Origin: Schistocerca nitens
Taxonomy: Eukaryota > Arthropoda > Insecta > Orthoptera > Acrididae
Assembly (NCBI RefSeq): GCF_023898315.1
Contig: NC_064616.1
Coordinates: forward strand, 293,670,934 to 293,734,933
Reading direction: 5' to 3'
DNA: 64,000 bases
A model generated the notes under the pieces. The model was not told the DNA's origin. It did no database searches and saw nothing but the letters and a program-made list of their open reading frames with translations. Numbering within the stretch: position 1 is the first letter of the stretch; each line of letters opens with the position of its first letter. A program made the translations under genes and the position numbers. This document shows, in pieces, positions 21,414-33,385 of this stretch.

Positions 21414-24400
21414 TCAGATTAAAGAATAAAAACCCCCTGCCCTAATAAAACGTAAAACTAAGGCAGCCATAACAGGGTCATCAGATAAAAGGGCAGGGAG
21501 CGTATCAGGCAGCGCAAATGTCTGCCTGACCACAGCTAAAAGGGGGCAGGCCAAGAAAATGTGGGCCACTGTCAAAACCGCCCCGCAGCTACATACAGGA
21601 GGGTCCTCCCGGCGCAGTAAATAACTGTGTGTCAGCCGGGAGTGGCCAATGCGGAGCCGACAAAGGACGACTGAGTCCCTGCGGTTGGCTCGCATGGATG
21701 ACTGCCACACAGTCGTCGTCTACTTAATGGCACGGAGTTTATTGGGCGTGTACCGATCGCGCCATTCAGCGTTCCAAAGCGCAAAAACTTTTCGGCGGAG
21801 GACTGCCCGCAAATCAGTCTCTGGGAGGCCAACATCCAGAGACGGATGTCTCATGGCCTCTTTCGCCAGGTGGTCAACATGTTCATTGCCCGGGATACCG
21901 ACATGACCGGGGGTCCACACAAAGACCACAGAGCGGCCGCAACACGCAAGTGTATGCAGGGACTCATGGATAGCCATCACCAGACGAGAACGAGCTCATA
22001 AACTGCTCAGGGAATCGCTACAGATAACGAAGGACTCACCTGAGCAGGAGCGGATATACTCTAGGGCTCAAAAGATGGCGACCAGCTCAGCAGTGTAAAC
22101 GCTGCAGCCAGCCGCCAAGGACCGTTGTTCGGAATGGTCCCCTAGAGTTAGCGCATACCCGACACGACCAGCAACCATCGAACCGTCGGTGTAAACAATT
22201 CCAGAGCCCTGATACGTGGCCAGGATGGAATAAAAGCGGCGGCGGAAGGCCTCTAGAGGGACCGAGTCCTTTGAGCCCTGTGCCAAGTCGAGCCGAAGGC
22301 AGGGGCGAGGAACACACCACGGGGGTGTACGCAGAGGCGCCCGGAAAGGAGGTGGAACAGGGAAAAACCCAAGCCCGCAGAGAAGCTCCTTGATGCGTAC
22401 GGCAATCGGACAACCCGACAGGGGCTGACGGTCTGGCAGATGGATGACTGACTGCGGGAACAGGACACGGTAATCTGGATGCCCGGGCAAGCTAAAAACA
22501 TGGGCAGCATAAGTAGCCAGTAATTGTTGGCGTCATAACCGCAGTGGAGGGACACCTGCCTCAACAAGGATGCTGTCCACAGGGCTGGTGCGGAAGGCAC
22601 CAGTGGCAAGTTGGATCCCGCTGTGTAGTATTGGGTCCAGCACCCGCCATAGGCCAGGCTCCCATGATCCATACGGGACTGGATTAACGCCTGGTAGAGC
22701 CGCAACAGGGTAGATCGGTCGGCGCCCAAGCGGGTGTGGCTCAAGCATCTCAGCCTGTTTAAGGTGCCGGATATGAGGCAGCCAAGTCAACCGGGCATCA
22801 AAAACCACCCCCAAAAACCCGTGTGATTCCACCACTGAAAGAAGTTCGCCGGCAAGATAAAGTCGCGGCTCCGGGTGGACAGTGCGTCGTCGGCAGAAAT
22901 GCATTAAGCAGGTCTCGGCTGCCGAAAGCTGGAACCCATGAGCTACAGCCCAAAACTGCGCCTTGCGGATAGCACCCTGTAGCTGACGTTCAACAGCTGC
23001 AATGCCTGTAGAGCTGTAATAAAGGCAGAAGTCGTCAGCATACAGGGAAGCATAGACAGAATTTCCCACGGCCGCAGCGAGCCCGTTAATGGCTATTAAA
23101 AACAGGTGGACACTTAAAACAGAACCCCGTGGCACACCGTTCTCCTGGACATGGGTGGAACTATATGAGGCTGCGACTTGCACGCGGAAGGTACGATATG
23201 ACAGAAAATTTCTGATAAAGATCAGCAGAGGGCCCCGAAGACCCCATCCATGAAGTGTAGAAAGGATGTGATGACGCCATGTCGTATCGTACGCCTTACG
23301 CATGTCGAAAACGACAGCGACCAGGTGCTGACGGCGGGCAAAGGCAGTACGGATGGCCGACTCCAGGCTCACCAGATTGCCGGCGGCGGAGCGGCCTTTA
23401 CGGAACCCACCCTGAGATGGAGCCAGAAGGCCCCAAGACTCCAGTACCCAAGTCAAGCGCCGGCTCACCATCCATTCGAGAAGCTTGCAAAGAACGTTGG
23501 TGAGGCTAATGGGGCGGTAGCTGTCCACCTCCAAAGGGTTCTTGCCTGGTTTCAGAATGAGGATAATGATACTTGCCCGCCACTGCGACGGAAACTCACC
23601 CTCGACCCAAATACGGTTGTAAAGGTCGAGGAGCCGTCGCTGGCAGTCCACTGAGAGGTGTTTCAGCATCTGGCAGTGGATGCTATCTGGTCCAGGAGCT
23701 GTATCAGGACAAGCGGCAAGGGCACTGTGGAATTCCCACTCACTGAATGGAACATTGTACGATTCTGGATGGTGGGTGCGAAACGAAAGGCTCCGACGTT
23801 CCATCCGCTCTTTAATGGAGCGGAAGGCCTGGGGGTAATTCGCAGAAGTTAAACTCATAGCAAAATGCTCTGCCAAGTGGCTTGCAATGACGTCGGAGTC
23901 TGTACAAACTGCTCCATTCAGTGAGAGCGCAGGGACGCTGGCAGGGGTCCAATAGCCGTAGACGCGTCGAATCTTCGCCCAGACCTGCGAAGGAGTGACA
24001 TCGAGGCCAATGGTGGACACATACCGCTCCCAGCACTCCTCCTTGCCTTGGCGGATAAAGAGGCTGGCCCGCGCACGCAGCCGTTTGAAGGCGATAAGGT
24101 GGTCTATGGAGGGATGTCGCTTGTGACGCTGGAGCGCCCGCCGGCGATCTTTAATCGCTTCAGCGATCTCAGGCGACCACCAAGGCATAGCCCTCTGCCG
24201 AGAGGACCCAGAAGAATGGGGAATGGCAGATTCGGCGGCAGTAACGATGCCGGTGGTGACTGATTGAACCACCGCATCAATGTCATCACGAGAGAGAGGC
24301 TCAATAGCGGCAGTGGAGGAAAACAAGTCCCAGTCAGCCTTATTCATAGCCCATCTGCAGGGGCGCCCAGAAGAGTGGCGCCGTGGCAGTGACAGAAAGA

Positions 24401-25034
24401 TTGGAAAATGGTCACTACCACACAGGTCATCATGCACACCCCACTGGACAGACGGTAAGAGGCTAGGGCTACAGAGCGATAGGTCGATGGCGGAGTATGT
24501 GCCATGCGCCACACTGAAGTGTGTGGAGGCACCGTCATTTAAGATCGAGAGATCGAGCTGCGCCAATAAATGCTCAATAGTGGCGCCTCGACCTGTTGCC
24601 ACTGACCCACCCTACAGAGGGTTATGGGCGTTAAAGTCGCCCAGTAACAAGAAAGGTGGCGGCAATTGGGCTATCAGCGCAGCCAGGACATGCTGCGCGA
24701 CATCACCCTCCGGTGGAAGGTAAAGACTGCAGACAGTAACAGCCTGTGGCATCCACACCCGAACAGCGACAGCCTCTAAAGCTGTATGTAGAGGGACAGA
24801 CTCGCTGTGGAGAGAGTTAAGGACATAGATGCAGACGCCACCAGACACCCTTTCATAAGCTACCCGGTTTTTATAATAACCCCGATAGCCATGGAGGGCG
24901 GGGGTTCGCATTGCTGGAAACCATGTTTCCTGAAGTGCAATGCAGAAGAAAGGGTGAAGGCTGATAAGTTGGCGCAGCTCAGCTAGATGTTAGAAGAAAC
25001 CGCTGCAGTTCCACTGGAGGATGGTATTGTCCAT
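21414..25034 (-). pseudogene. LINE A3 ORF2, endonuclease / reverse transcriptase / RNase H with in-frame stops
   Basis: The reading starts at 25034 (MDNTILQWNCSGFF) and stays in one frame to the natural stop at 21414, about 1,207 codons. No frameshift is seen. Roughly six in-frame stops interrupt it, near 25016, 24612, 22533, 22068, about 21995 and 21720. The three near 22533, 22068 and 21995 are TGA, and the one at 22533 fits CGA to TGA decay. The one at 24612 fits a Trp TGG to TAG change. Domains: endonuclease (ALQETWFPAM, LLLGDFNAHNPL, SDHFPIFLSLP), reverse transcriptase (SYRPISLTNVLCKLLEWM, VVFDMRKAYDTTW, NGVPRGSVLSVHLFLIAING, LYADDFCLYYS, so the catalytic YADD is intact) and RNase H (YTDGS, YTAEL, ICSDS, GNEHVDHLAKEA). 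The C-terminal cysteine cluster (CSCGAVLTVAHIFLAC) is typical of this group. Confidence 0.88.
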
Positions 25035-25407
25035 GTCTGAGAAAGGCGTGACGGGACTGGGTAGGCAGATTACGCCGCTGGGTCACCTGCTGCCTCCGAT
25101 TGACTACCTGTGCCAGTGCTTGCCATGGCGTCTGAAGGATCGGCAAGATCGAGGTCCTCAGCGGATGCCAGAATCTCCACCTTGTCCTCAGACGCAGAGC
25201 TTGTACGAAGCGGTGGGACGAGTGCCACCACAATGTTGGTATTCTTGGGGACTTTCTTCTGCTTCTGTTTCTGTTTCTCGCGTTGTGCCTTCGGTGGTTC
25301 AGGCTTGGAGGGCTTGGAGGGCTGCACAGGGTCAGTCTCAGGGACGGAGAACGACTGTGAGGCCCTACGACCAGGGACTGGTAGTTGTTTGAGCCTCTTG
25401 CGGGTGT

Positions 25408-26574
25408 CTACTGTGCCGCTGGTCGGAAGTTGCGAAGGGAGGTCCCCAAGGGACCCCCCCTTGCGAGAGTAGCCAAAGAAGTCTTACTCTTCTCCGGCTG
25501 GGAAGGGGGAACTGATGCCCCCGATGGTTTGGGGGGTGTTGCTCCTGAAGTAGATGGAGCAGGAGCAACAGGTTGTGAAGTGCCCCCCACAAGCAAGGGG
25601 GCTGGTGAATGCTGACCGATCTTAGAGCCGATTCGTGATGATGGGAGAACCGCCGTTGCAGCAGCGGCGTAGGTTGACGTCATTGTTACAGGATGGAGCC
25701 TCTCATATTTCCGTCTAGCCTCGGGGTAGGTCAGGCAGTCCAGGGTCTTATATTCCATTATCTTCCTTTCTTTCTGCAATATCCTACAGTCTGGCGAGCA
25801 GGGGGAATGGTGTTCTTTGCAGTTAACACAGATAGGAGGCGGGGCACATGGAGTATCGGGATGCGAAGGACGTCCACAATCCCGACACGTGGTGCTGGAA
25901 GTACAGCGAGATGACATGTGCCCGAACTTGCAGCATTTAAAACACCACATCGGAGGAGGGATATATGGCTTCACATCACAACGGTAAACCATCACCTTGA
26001 CCTCTTTGGGTAAAACATCACCTTCGAAGGCCAAGATGAAGGCACCGGTGGCTACCTGATTATCCCTCGGACCCCGATGGACGCGCCGGACGAAGTGAAC
26101 ACCTCGTCGTTCTAGGTTGGCTCGTAGTTCATCGTCGGACTGCAGAAGAAGATCCCTGTGGAATATAATACCCTGGACCATGTTGAGACTCTTATGCGGC
26201 GTGATGCTAACGGAAACATCCCCCAACTTGTCACAATTGAGCAACCTCCGTGACTGGGCAGAGGATGCTGTTTTGATGAGTACTGAACAAGAGCGCATTT
26301 TGGACAAGCCCTCCACCTCCCCATACTTGTCCTCTAAATGCTCCACAAAAAATTGGGGCTTGGTTGACATAAACGACTCCCCATCAACCCGCGTACACAC
26401 AAGGAACCGGGGTGAATATTCTCCACTGCCTTCTTTTGCCATACGTTCCTCCCATGGAGTGGCCAGGGAGGGAAATGATCTCTGATCAAATTTCTTTCCA
26501 TTGAGGTTAGACCTCGATTGCTTAGAGACTGCTGGTGGAGGCCCACCAGCGAGAGATGATGTACCACGCTTCAT
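25408..26574 (-). CDS. LINE A3 ORF1, zinc-knuckle RNA-binding protein, 388 residues
   Basis: This ORF1 is uninterrupted. It begins MKRGTSSLAGGPPPAVSKQS. An ORF1-conserved region lies around residues 55-200 (FLVCTRVDGESFMSTKPQFFVEHLEDKYGEVEGLSKMRSCSVLIKTAS), which I take as the RNA-binding fold of I/Jockey-type ORF1. Three knuckles follow: CFKCCKFGHMSSRC at 211-224 and CRDCGRPSHPDTPC at 230-243, both C-X2-C-X4-H-X4-C, and CVNCKEHHSPCSPDC at 249-263, which has altered spacing. A Ser/Pro-rich tail ends the protein. The likely role is packaging of the LINE RNA. ORF2 lies about 370 bases downstream on the same strand. Confidence 0.88.
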   Translation of the reverse strand: MKRGTSSLAGGPPPAVSKQSRSNLNGKKFDQRSFPSLATPWEERMAKEGSGEYSPRFLVCTRVDGESFMSTKPQFFVEHLEDKYGEVEGLSKMRSCSVLIKTASSAQSRRLLNCDKLGDVSVSITPHKSLNMVQGIIFHRDLLLQSDDELRANLERRGVHFVRRVHRGPRDNQVATGAFILAFEGDVLPKEVKVMVYRCDVKPYIPPPMWCFKCCKFGHMSSRCTSSTTCRDCGRPSHPDTPCAPPPICVNCKEHHSPCSPDCRILQKERKIMEYKTLDCLTYPEARRKYERLHPVTMTSTYAAAATAVLPSSRIGSKIGQHSPAPLLVGGTSQPVAPAPSTSGATPPKPSGASVPPSQPEKSKTSLATLARGGPLGTSLRNFRPAAQ

Positions 26575-27128
26575 TGCAGGTCATCCGCCCTGATGCCACC
26601 TACTCCGACCAAGGGCCCTCCCCACGGGCGCCACCCAGCCACAGCAATAGCCACCTGGCAGGATGGCCATTGCCGGGAGTCCTGATGCCCCAGGGAGATG
26701 GACATCTACTCCTTGGCATACGTGGGGAGTTAACGGCGCAGGCATCAGTAGAGCGATCCCTGTGTTGTCAGGGAGCTACAACCAACAGGGTACATGGCGG
26801 CCCCATCACAACGGACTGGCTACCGTGCTGGATCTTAGGTGCAAGAAAGTCCAAGGTCATCGTTGCAGTTAAAAGCAACACTGCAGAGTGCAGCGTGGTA
26901 ATCGTACCCAGGGACGTATCCTCGCCCAAGAGATGGGAAACGAGATGGACACCATTGCAACGACGAAAAGGCCGGCTAAAGGTCTCAATGCATGACGGAT
27001 ACAGTGCACCATGTAAGGCGCATTTCCCCAATTGGCTCACTCTTCGGAATAATTTCTGCCTCTTACGACAGGCAGGAATACCGCGGGCCTATTCTAACCC
27101 CCGAACCCGCAGGGGGAAGCCACCGAGA

Positions 27129-28724
27129 AAAAGGAAACACCGATGGTGGAACATGACATGCGACAGGGCCATAGAAGACAGAATACAAGCCTGGAAAACA
27201 TTTAACAGCCATAAAACACAAGAAAAATGGGAAGACTTCAACAGGATACAGAAAAACACTTAAAAATAATCCGAAGAGAAAAAAAGAGGTTACGAAAACA
27301 GCAGGTTGAAGGAGATAGAAGAAGGCTTCACCAGAAACAACACACGAAATTTTTACAGAGTATTCCGAGAAAATATGACAGGATATCAGCCACCAAGCTT
27401 ATGCTTCAAAAGACAAGATGGAACACTGGAGACAAATCCGAAGAAAAACTGTGAAATATTAGCCAGATACTTTGACACGTTACTTAACTGTGATAAACCA
27501 AAATAGAGATTACAGTTTACAAAACCAGAACCCAACCGGGACTCCAAACCCCCAACATATGAAGAAATCGTGAAAATAATAAAATCCTTGAAAAATAACA
27601 GAGCACCAGGAGAAGATGGACTGATGGCAGAAATCTGGAAATTAGACAGAGAGATGGCCTGTCACCCATTTTATTTAACGCTGTTTTAGAGAAAATAATC
27701 AGGACGTGGGACAAAGAAGTCAATGGGGTAAAGATGGGGAGAGAGAGAAAAATAGAAACGTCAACATAAAATGTCTGGCCTTTGCCGACGATATAGCCAT
27801 CATTACAAATGACAGAAAAGAAGCCAGAGAAGCCCTAGAGATATTGCATGAAATCTCAGCCAGAACAGGACTACAAATATCATATGAAAAAACCCAGTAC
27901 ATGAACACAAATTCTACAGACAGAAGCCCATTGATAACAAAGTACGGAAAGATAACACAAGGAGAACGTTTCAAATACCTGGGAGAGATTATACATAAAA
28001 CAGGACTGAATTCAACAGCCAATAAAGAAAGGGTTACAAAACTACAAAAAGCATACAGACTTACATGGAACCATTACAATAAAAGAAATATTTCCGTCAA
28101 TGCCAAATTAAGACCTTACCTGAGGCCTTGTATGCCTCAGAAACAACAGTAATCAGAGGAAGAACTAAAATCAAGGAAATGGAAAAGCAAGAGAGGAAAA
28201 TTCTGAGAAAGATCTATGGACCAGTTCAGAGACGGGGGATCTGGATAAAGAGACCAACAAAGGAATTGTACAAACAGGCAGAGACAATTACAGACAATAT
28301 CAGAAAAAGAAGGGCAAAATTCTATGGGCACATTCATAGGATGAATGAAAATAGGCTGACCAAGAAGATTTTTAACATAGTGGTCACAAATAAGGTGAAA
28401 ACTAACTGGGTAAAGGAAACCATGGAAGACCTCAAAAATCTAAACATCTCCACAGAAGAAATATCAAACAGAGGAAAATACAGAGAACAAATCAACAAAC
28501 AGAAATTCGAAGAAACACCAAAACAGAAGAAACCAGGAAACAAGTGGACAGAAGAGAGGAAGAACAAACACAGTGAATTTATGAAAGGTTTTTGGGAAGA
28601 GAAAAGAAAGAGAGAAAAAAGTGCCATGAATTTGAAATGTACCAATTTATGTATCATATTGTCATTGTGAATATTGATTGTGTTTTAACGCTCGTCTTAA
28701 TGGTGAATTAACGATAATAATAAT
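27129..28724 (+). mobile_element. LINE C, 3' segment (reverse transcriptase remnant and tail)
   Basis: LINE C continues after the A3 insertion. It encodes KRKHRWWNMTCDRAIEDRIQAW, a connector (GEDGLMAEIW), then CLAFADDIAIITNDRKEA and the C-terminal part (KEMEKQERKILRKIYGPVQRRG...HIHRMNENRL). Between 27640 and 27670 the reading jumps from AEIWKLD directly to GLSPILFN-like sequence. The fingers and part of the palm of the reverse transcriptase are therefore missing, an internal deletion of several hundred bases. The 3' tail is 'acgataataataat'. The right boundary is the 11-bp duplication at 28725-28735. Confidence 0.85.
27706..28670 (+). pseudogene. LINE C reverse transcriptase C-terminal part
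   Basis: Two overlapping open stretches (27706-28152 and 28128-28670) carry the catalytic FADD block (LAFADDIAIIT), the thumb (QISYEKTQYM...ERFKYLGEIIH) and the C-terminal connector. They are in different frames, so a frameshift lies near 28130. The region upstream is deleted as described for the element. Confidence 0.75.
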
Positions 28725-28735
28725 AAAAGCTATAA

Positions 28736-29271
28736 ATGTAGGTTTGCCTTAAATCAACCTCATGTGTTCTTTGATTTATCTGAAATCCCACCTAATCTTC
28801 TACCAGTTTTTCCATTCTTCTGTAATGAATTTGTGTAAGCGTCTTGCAACCATGACTTATTAAACTGGTAGTTTGGTAATCTTCATACATGTCAACAACT
28901 GCTTTCTTTGGAATTGGAATCACCACATTCTTTTTGAAGTCTGAGGGTATTTTGCCTGTCTCATACATCTTGCATGCCAGATGTAAGAGTTTAGTCACGG
29001 CTGGGTCCCCAATGCTATCAATAGTTCTGACGGAGGGTCATCTACACCCAGGGCCTTACTTCAACTTAGGTCTTTCAGAGCTTTGTTAAAACTCTTACTG
29101 CAGTATCGTATCTTCCATCTCCAGCCATGTCCACTTCCCTTTCTATAATACTGATTTCAATTTCATCTCCCTCTCTATACTCCTCCTGCCTTTCGGGCTT
29201 CCCTTCTTTGCTTGGGACTGGTTTATCAGTCCTACAATGGTAAACGAATCGGAGCATATGACAATTAAAAT
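28736..29271 (-). mobile_element. RTE LINE B2, 5'-truncated remainder
   Basis: The continuation of B2 beyond LINE C. It encodes MTKLLHLACKMYETGKIPSDFKKNVVIPIPKK (28792-28998) and SKEGKPERQEEYREGDEIEISIIEREVDMAGDGRYDTAV (29075-29257). These correspond to residues of about 440-570 of the whole RTE protein at 48907-51870. The copy stops at 29271, so it is 5'-truncated, as is usual for LINEs. A2 resumes after the second aatctgtgt. Confidence 0.85.
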
Positions 29272-29280
29272 AATCTGTGT

Positions 29281-32200
29281 CACTAGATGTACTGTGTGGC
29301 CTGATACAGGGTGAAGATCTCTACTGTAAATATTGACCAGTGTTCTGGAAACTGATACTGAAAATGGTCAATGGCAATGACAAAGGCACACTGGACAAAG
29401 GTCAGTCTTAGAGCCATCAGCGTACACAAAGGTGCTATTGCTAATTTGTGTACGTAGGTGGAGCAACTTACAGCGATAGAATCAGGAGTAGTTTCCTTAG
29501 GAAGCAAATAAAGTCAAAGATGAACATGGGTGTGAATCTTTCACAAGCTCAGCTTCACGCAAAGCTAAGGTTGAGAAGGTTCACACCCATTGTGAATGTG
29601 GCAGGTAGCATGAAGTTAAGCTGCTGGAGCAATAGCCAAAAGTGAACTCTGAGAGGTAACAGAGGAGGACACACCCCATACTGGTGGTAAAGGGAGTCAT
29701 CAAAAAAGGAGGCATAGGATGGGTGGCCAGGCATGGCAGACAAACAGCATGCATCTGGAGCAATAGCTCAAAGCGAACTCCGGGGAGAAGGACACCACGC
29801 CCATACAATGGCGATAGTTTGGCAGCTTGTGCATAGAGGCTCAACAGGGCTAGTGTAAAAGGTGCCAGTGACCGAACGGATTCCATGATGCTGGATTGTA
29901 TTAAGATGGTAGATGGATGGACATGAGATGAATTAACGAAACACCCACAGCCTAGTTTAGAACGGACATGGGATCAGTACAAACAGAGGACGGTGGTCTA
30001 CCTGCTCCCCAGGAAGTACTGCTTAGGACACATGCGACACTGATGGACCGGGTATAGTGGGTGGCCAGGTAAGACACATGGGAGGACCAATAAAATTTTT
30101 TACCAAGCATGAGCCCCAGGAATTTCACAGTTTCAGTGAATGGAAGAGCAACATGCCCAATATGTAAAGAAGGTGGAAGAAGTCCACTGCGCCACCAGAA
30201 ATTCATACAAACAGTTTTGTCAGTGGAAAAGTGAATGCCATTGTTGATGCTCCATGTGTAAAGATGATCGAGACATCGCTGCCTCACAAGGAGGCATGTT
30301 CATGGAGAACTACAATAGTTCACCAAGTTGTCAAAGAAAAGGGAGCGGTAGCTGCCCAGTGAGAGATACTTCCATAATAGTGTTAATGGCTATAGCAAAG
30401 AGAACACTGAGGTGAAGCCTTGAGACACACTGTTCTCCTGCATGAAGGTGTCCAACAAGGTCGAATCTGCAAGTACCTTGAAACTTTGGTGTTTTAAAAA
30501 TTCCTGAAGGAAATGGGGCAGGTGGTCTCAGAAGCCCCACGTGTATAGAGTGGGGAGGATACCAGTACTTCAGCAAGTGCCGTAGGCTTTCTCTAAATCA
30601 AAAAACATGGCCACAGTCTGGTATTTCCACAGAAAACCATTCATTACATGGGTTGACAAAGTGACGAGATGGTCAATTGCACAATGGCGTGCTCAAAATC
30701 CAAAATGTGTAATGGATAGTAGATTGCAAGATTCAAGCCACCTTACCAGCAGGCCATGAACTATACATTCCATAACCCTGCAAACACAGTTGGTGAGAGA
30801 AATGGGGCGGTAGTTAGAATGAAGGCTTTTGTCCTTACCGGGCTTAGGTATGGGTACGACAGTGGCTTCACGCCAGGTTCTGGGAAACATGCCATCAGCC
30901 CAAATGCAATCATACGTATGGAGCACGATTTAGCTCCTCACAGAAAAGGCAGCATCGTAGCAGTCACGATTCTGAGAGGAGAAGGCTATCATCCGAGCCT
31001 CCTGCACTCATTTACAAGGGAGGAAGGTGGGGTGATGGGCGGAGTTCTAAATCTCCACAAAGTATCGACCTAAGGTGTTAGAGATAGCAACAGGGTCCAC
31101 AATGACATCACCTGCTGTAATTGAGTGGAAATTGCGGACTGGACCTTGGTCCCAGAGTGCCAACAGAGGTTGCCTCACATGACAGAAGAGGGAGTGAAAT
31201 TGTAAAAAACCCTAGTAAATGAAATTTAGCTAGCTTGTTTGCTATCCCGAAGAATGAGATGACACTGTGCACGCATCTGTTATAATAAATACAGTTTTCC
31301 ATCGTAGGATGACGGTGAAAATATGGGGAGCACATCTCCACACGTGAATCGCGTCATAGCATACCTCAGTCCACCAAGGGACTGCGACACGGTGCGGTAA
31401 AGACAAAATCTGAGGTACGGAACGTACTGCAGCAGTAAGGATAACGTTTGTAAGGTACTCAACCTGGTCATCACAACTAGCAAAATGTTGTTTGTCAAAG
31501 GTTGTCGAGTATAGCCTTCAGGTGGCCTTAGGAAGCTGCCAGTTGGGTTTACATGTATGTGGGGTAGGCGTCAGCAACCGCATAGCACACAGGAAATGGT
31601 TACTTGAGAACGTGTCAGACGGAACGGAGCACTCGAGGTGACAGGCAAGCTAGCCAGTGCAGAATGAGAGGTACAAGTGGGAATAGGTGTGCAAGGAGTC
31701 TGAAAGGAACGCGGCTACTCCAGTGTTATGACAAATCAGGTTGAGTTGATGGAGGTCAGCCAAGAGGACACCTCTCAGACAGGTTATGGAAGAGCCCCAA
31801 AAGAGGATTGATGTGCATTAAAGTCACTGAACAGCAAAAAAAGGATGGAGACTCGACCAATAAGCTGGAGGAAGCCTGCCCTGGTGACACCAAATGATGG
31901 AGGGATATAGGCATCACAAAGAGGAGAGGTGAAGCAACGAACGATTAGGCAGACTGCAAGAGCTTGCAGCCCAAGGTTCAGTGAAATGGTTTGGCTATGA
32001 TCATCATCCTGGATGAGCAGCAAGACACCCCCCACCCCACCCCCTCCCCATGAGATGGAATGCCAAGCGGACCATAATGAAATGCAGACACGAAGATGCA
32101 GAAAACAAGCAGACACCAAGATTCCAAGAGCAGCTGTAATTCCTCCTTTTTGGATTTAATGACACAAACATTCCATTGGAGAGTCATAACGGGGAAAGTG

Positions 32201-32465
32201 GAGGAGGGAACAAATGACAAATGAAGGGTTGTCACCTCAGCAGTTGCCTTTGAAGACTTACAGCTAAAGGGTGCAGAGGCTGAAGGATCCTATTCCCTGA
32301 GATCTACAGACGCACTGGCATTCTCTCTGGGTCAGCCTGTGGATTCCAGGGTAGAAAAATGGTAGGCAGTGCACACCGGCAAAACTGAGGTTGACCAGTT
32401 GAGGGTACCACATGGCGATGCCGTATTAGAGGATCTTCGAGTCATGGTAGATGAAGATAGATATG
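29281..32465 (-). mobile_element. I-type LINE A2, segment 2 (most of ORF2)
   Basis: The bulk of A2 ORF2 in decayed form. RNase H start at 29283-29507 (FTVEIFTLYQATQYI), reverse transcriptase at 29952-30926 (FHFS-like HFSTDKTVCMNFWWRSG, VKFLGLMLGKKFYWSSHVSYL, YRPISLTNCVCRVMECIVHGL), endonuclease start near 32160 (LQWNVCVIKSKKEELQLLLESW). The order and wording match A1b. The segment ends at 32465 where A4 is inserted (6-bp repeat gatatg). Confidence 0.8.
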
Positions 32466-33365
32466 TTTGTTGGTTGGTTGATTGGGGTTGAAGGGACCAA
32501 AGAGCAAGGTCATCAGTCCCTTGTTTCAAAGGTGGTCCATTCGAACAGATTTACATCTCAGAAGAGTCATAACGATAAAAGGTAAAAGGCTAAAATATGT
32601 AAAAGTGCAGTCATGTTGTCAACGGTGAAAACAAAAGGAGGGAAGTCAACAAGTAGGCAACCCCAAGGCTATGCTAGAGGCAGAAAATATGACACCTCTG
32701 ATGCAGTACAGGCAAGACCACCTGCTATTCAAAAGCATTCAACTGCTAGAATGTAAAAGTGTGTATTGTAAAAGGAGACTAACCAAATCTAAAAAGTGAT
32801 AAAAATAGAGTAAAGGGGAGAGAAAAGAGGATCTTGGCCAGGGAGAGGAGTCAGGAATCTCCAAACACAGCTTACAATGGGAGACACCCCAACCCTCACC
32901 ACCCTGCCCCTACTCCAGAGGGAGATTACAAACCTTAGAACTGAAAATAAAAACCACTTTCACAAAGGAAACAGAGAACCAGATCAACCATCTGGGAATC
33001 GTCTGCCAATATTAAAGGTAAAGTGCGGGGAAGTCTGTACGTAGTACGCAGAGCCAAAAGAAGGGGACATTGCACCAAAATGTGGGCTACTGACTCAAAG
33101 GCTCCACAACCACAAAGTTGAGGTGGCTCATTACGCAAAAGAAAACCATGGGTCAGCCTGGTATGGCCAATGCAGAGATGACACAGGATGGTCAAGTCCC
33201 TTTGGGAGAGGCGGAAGGAAGAATGCCATGGGACAGGTGTCACCTTAAGCGCTTGAAGTTTATTAGACAGGGAGGTAGCCTCCCAAGAGTTGGGCCGTGA
33301 TTGTGCGAAGTGGGATTTGATATGAAGCCGTAAATCTGCCACAGGAGGGGTTACAGAGAAGGGGC

Positions 33366-33385
33366 GGGGGGGGGGGGGGGGGGGG
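33366..33385. repeat. Homopolymer G20 tract
   Basis: Twenty G in the RNase H region of LINE A4. On the element strand it encodes a run of prolines. Confidence 0.9.

Larger units (their letters stand above)
21087..27117 (-). mobile_element. I-type LINE A3, full-length, inserted in LINE C
   Basis: A 6.0-kb minus-strand element and the innermost layer of the stack. It is bounded by the 11-bp duplication agccaccgaga (21076-21086 and 27118-27128). The 3' end on the element strand is a (CCAA)n tail ('ttggttggttggttgg' on the plus strand at 21087-21107). A T-poor, A-rich plus-strand block follows near 21297-21316. It has a 5' leader (27117-26575), intact ORF1 (26574-25408) and ORF2 (about 25034-21414) with only in-frame stops. 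As the innermost layer it must be the youngest of A2, B2, C and A3. Confidence 0.92.
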
